NCBI GenBank assembly: GCA_009731375.1
Contig: BJOX01000141.1
Location: 263,397-312,116, forward strand
Source of the DNA: Paulinella micropora
Taxonomy: Eukaryota > Cercozoa > Imbricatea > Euglyphida
Length of the DNA stretch: 48,720 nucleotides
Direction of reading: 5' to 3'
The notes below the pieces were generated by a model, which saw nothing but the letters and a program-made list of their open reading frames with translations, did no database searches and had not been told where the DNA came from. Both the position numbers and the translations under genes were made by a program. Below are positions 47,964 to 48,720 of this stretch, one piece after another (within the stretch, counting starts at the first letter, position 1; each line of letters opens with the position of its first letter).

Positions 47964-48720
47964 TTACCGCGATTTCAAAAGATTAAAGAATGAATTAAAT
48001 AAACTAAAGTAATTCGTTTCACGATAAACCAATAATGTCATAACGATACCTAAACCATTAAGATTTATTGCTTGGTCGTTTTCATCCGTCAAGTAAAACC
48101 TGAATACGTTGTTTGAATTAGCTGACAATGTTTTACCATACTCAGACCCGCTTCCATCATAGATAACAGAACCAAAAGGAATTTCGTTGGCTGTGTATAT
48201 TTCTTGAAGCACATGATTATCACCTTCATTCACCAATCCGATTGAAGATACAAAGTTTTTTCACCAGTTAGAATAATTACATTTGGAGATTTAATAAAAT
48301 CATTAGCAAAGAAATATGTTGCATTTCTATCAAAACCCATTACCTCATGAATACGAGTATCACCATCAAATATAAACCGCGGTTGAATACCTCCGTTATT
48401 TGACACACTGAATGTTAATTTACCATCCTCGGGGTCTGTGTTGGTATTATTACTAGATACCACATAAGTATAGTCATTTGGGCTGACTGCCGTCAGTACC
48501 TCGGCCAGTTTATTTTTTAAGTTGTTCATTGTGTAGTTGCCCTCAGGTATTGTAATTAAAGCCTCATACCCGTCTTCGGATAATGTAAAAATATTATATG
48601 GTGAAGCCACAGAGTAATACGACTTCGGAACATAGATATGAAGAATTTTACAATGTGTGGGATTGTCTAGCCCCTTCATATTGACTTCGTGTGTAAAGTC
48701 GCTGTCTGTCCCCGTTATTC
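47964..48720 (-). pseudogene. Minor capsid (penton-type) protein gene, frameshifted and cut by the window edge
   Basis: Two frames together cover one protein. The first is open from the window edge (48720) to TGA at 48230-48232 and includes PTHCKILHIYVPKSYYSV, LITIPEGNYTMNNLKNKLAE and HEVMGFDRNATYFFAND. The second, one frame away, runs from the same place to 47964 and includes NVFRFYLTDENDQAINLNGL and VMTLLVYRET. This order (PKSYY near the N-terminus, a MGF segment, then a FYLTD..D..INLNG strand near the end) matches penton-type minor capsid proteins of Polinton-like viruses. The first ATG seen is 48679, but the frame stays open to 48720, so the start lies outside. No slippery heptamer is evident at the shift, so mutation or sequencing error is likelier than programmed frameshifting. 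Confidence 0.65.

Larger units (their letters stand above)
39900..48720. mobile_element. Integrated Polinton-like virus / virophage-like element, left part
   Basis: The AT-rich block continues from host repeats without a gap and carries a protein-primed family B polymerase, a GIY-YIG nuclease, a double jelly-roll-type major capsid gene and a penton-type minor capsid gene. This set defines Polintons, Polinton-like viruses and virophages (Preplasmiviricota). Nuclease, polymerase and small-protein genes point right; capsid genes point left. Packaging ATPase, maturation protease and any integrase would be outside the window. The left edge (set at 39900 by composition) is approximate; no terminal repeat was identified. 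Confidence 0.8.

Noticed and set aside
48230-48236. Programmed -1 frameshift in the minor capsid gene
   Set aside because: No slippery heptamer or obvious downstream structure at the overlap; mutation or error is simpler.

Overview
The window is nuclear DNA of a eukaryote. It has GT-AG introns (two of only 46 nt), abundant di-, tri- and tetranucleotide microsatellites, a Copia-type retroelement remnant, an enormous LINE, and a block of DNA-virus genes. A class I (ascorbate peroxidase-like) heme peroxidase exon at the left edge would suit a photosynthetic protist such as a chromerid-type alga, but that assignment is a guess. All domain calls were made by eye from motifs; no database search was run. 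Six N gaps break the sequence, four of them next to poly-G or poly-C runs.

Left part (1-5002): the peroxidase exon, a decayed minus-strand Copia pol (RT and RNase H) with one stop and one frameshift, then a 1.68-kb segment (copy T1) carrying a long (GAA)n tract and part of a spliced minus-strand gene. The same segment returns at 24672-26230 (copy T2), apparently identical outside the (GAA)n tract.

Between the two copies lies the main element, 5003-24671: about 19.7 kb, with two intact giant ORFs. ORF1 (2965 codons) has a USP-like domain that seems to lack the catalytic Cys, a complete Ulp1-type SUMO-protease domain, a very long Pro/Ser-rich region and an SR-rich region. ORF2 (about 2798 codons) starts 7 nt after the ORF1 stop. 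It has a second USP domain with Cys and His boxes, a complete RNase HI domain placed before the reverse transcriptase, a LINE-type RT, and a C-terminal CCHH plus restriction-like endonuclease region. The nearest known relatives are RLE-type LINEs of the R2/NeSL kind, some of which also carry a Ulp1-like protease. The size, the paired USP and Ulp1 domains and the RNase H-RT order are unusual.

Middle part (26231-39840): exons of the minus-strand gene that T1/T2 partly duplicate; a 342-bp minisatellite; two neighbouring plus-strand spliced genes with charged repetitive N-termini and Q-rich C-termini that look like paralogs; a 151-bp satellite; inverted copies of a 155-bp repeat; a tRNA-derived SINE-like unit; and several microsatellites.

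Right part (about 39,900-48,720): composition turns AT-rich with no gap, and genes of a Polinton-like virus or virophage-like element appear. They are a GIY-YIG nuclease with a C2H2 finger, a 1333-aa protein-primed family B DNA polymerase, a small protein with a PFGKYKGK motif, a double jelly-roll-type major capsid protein, and a penton-type minor capsid gene that is frameshifted and runs off the window. The element has its own hairpins: a conserved one before the nuclease gene and after the polymerase gene, and a tandem pair after the minor capsid gene. TCTATATA-like boxes lie upstream of three genes. ATPase, maturation protease and the right terminus, expected for this group, would lie beyond the window.
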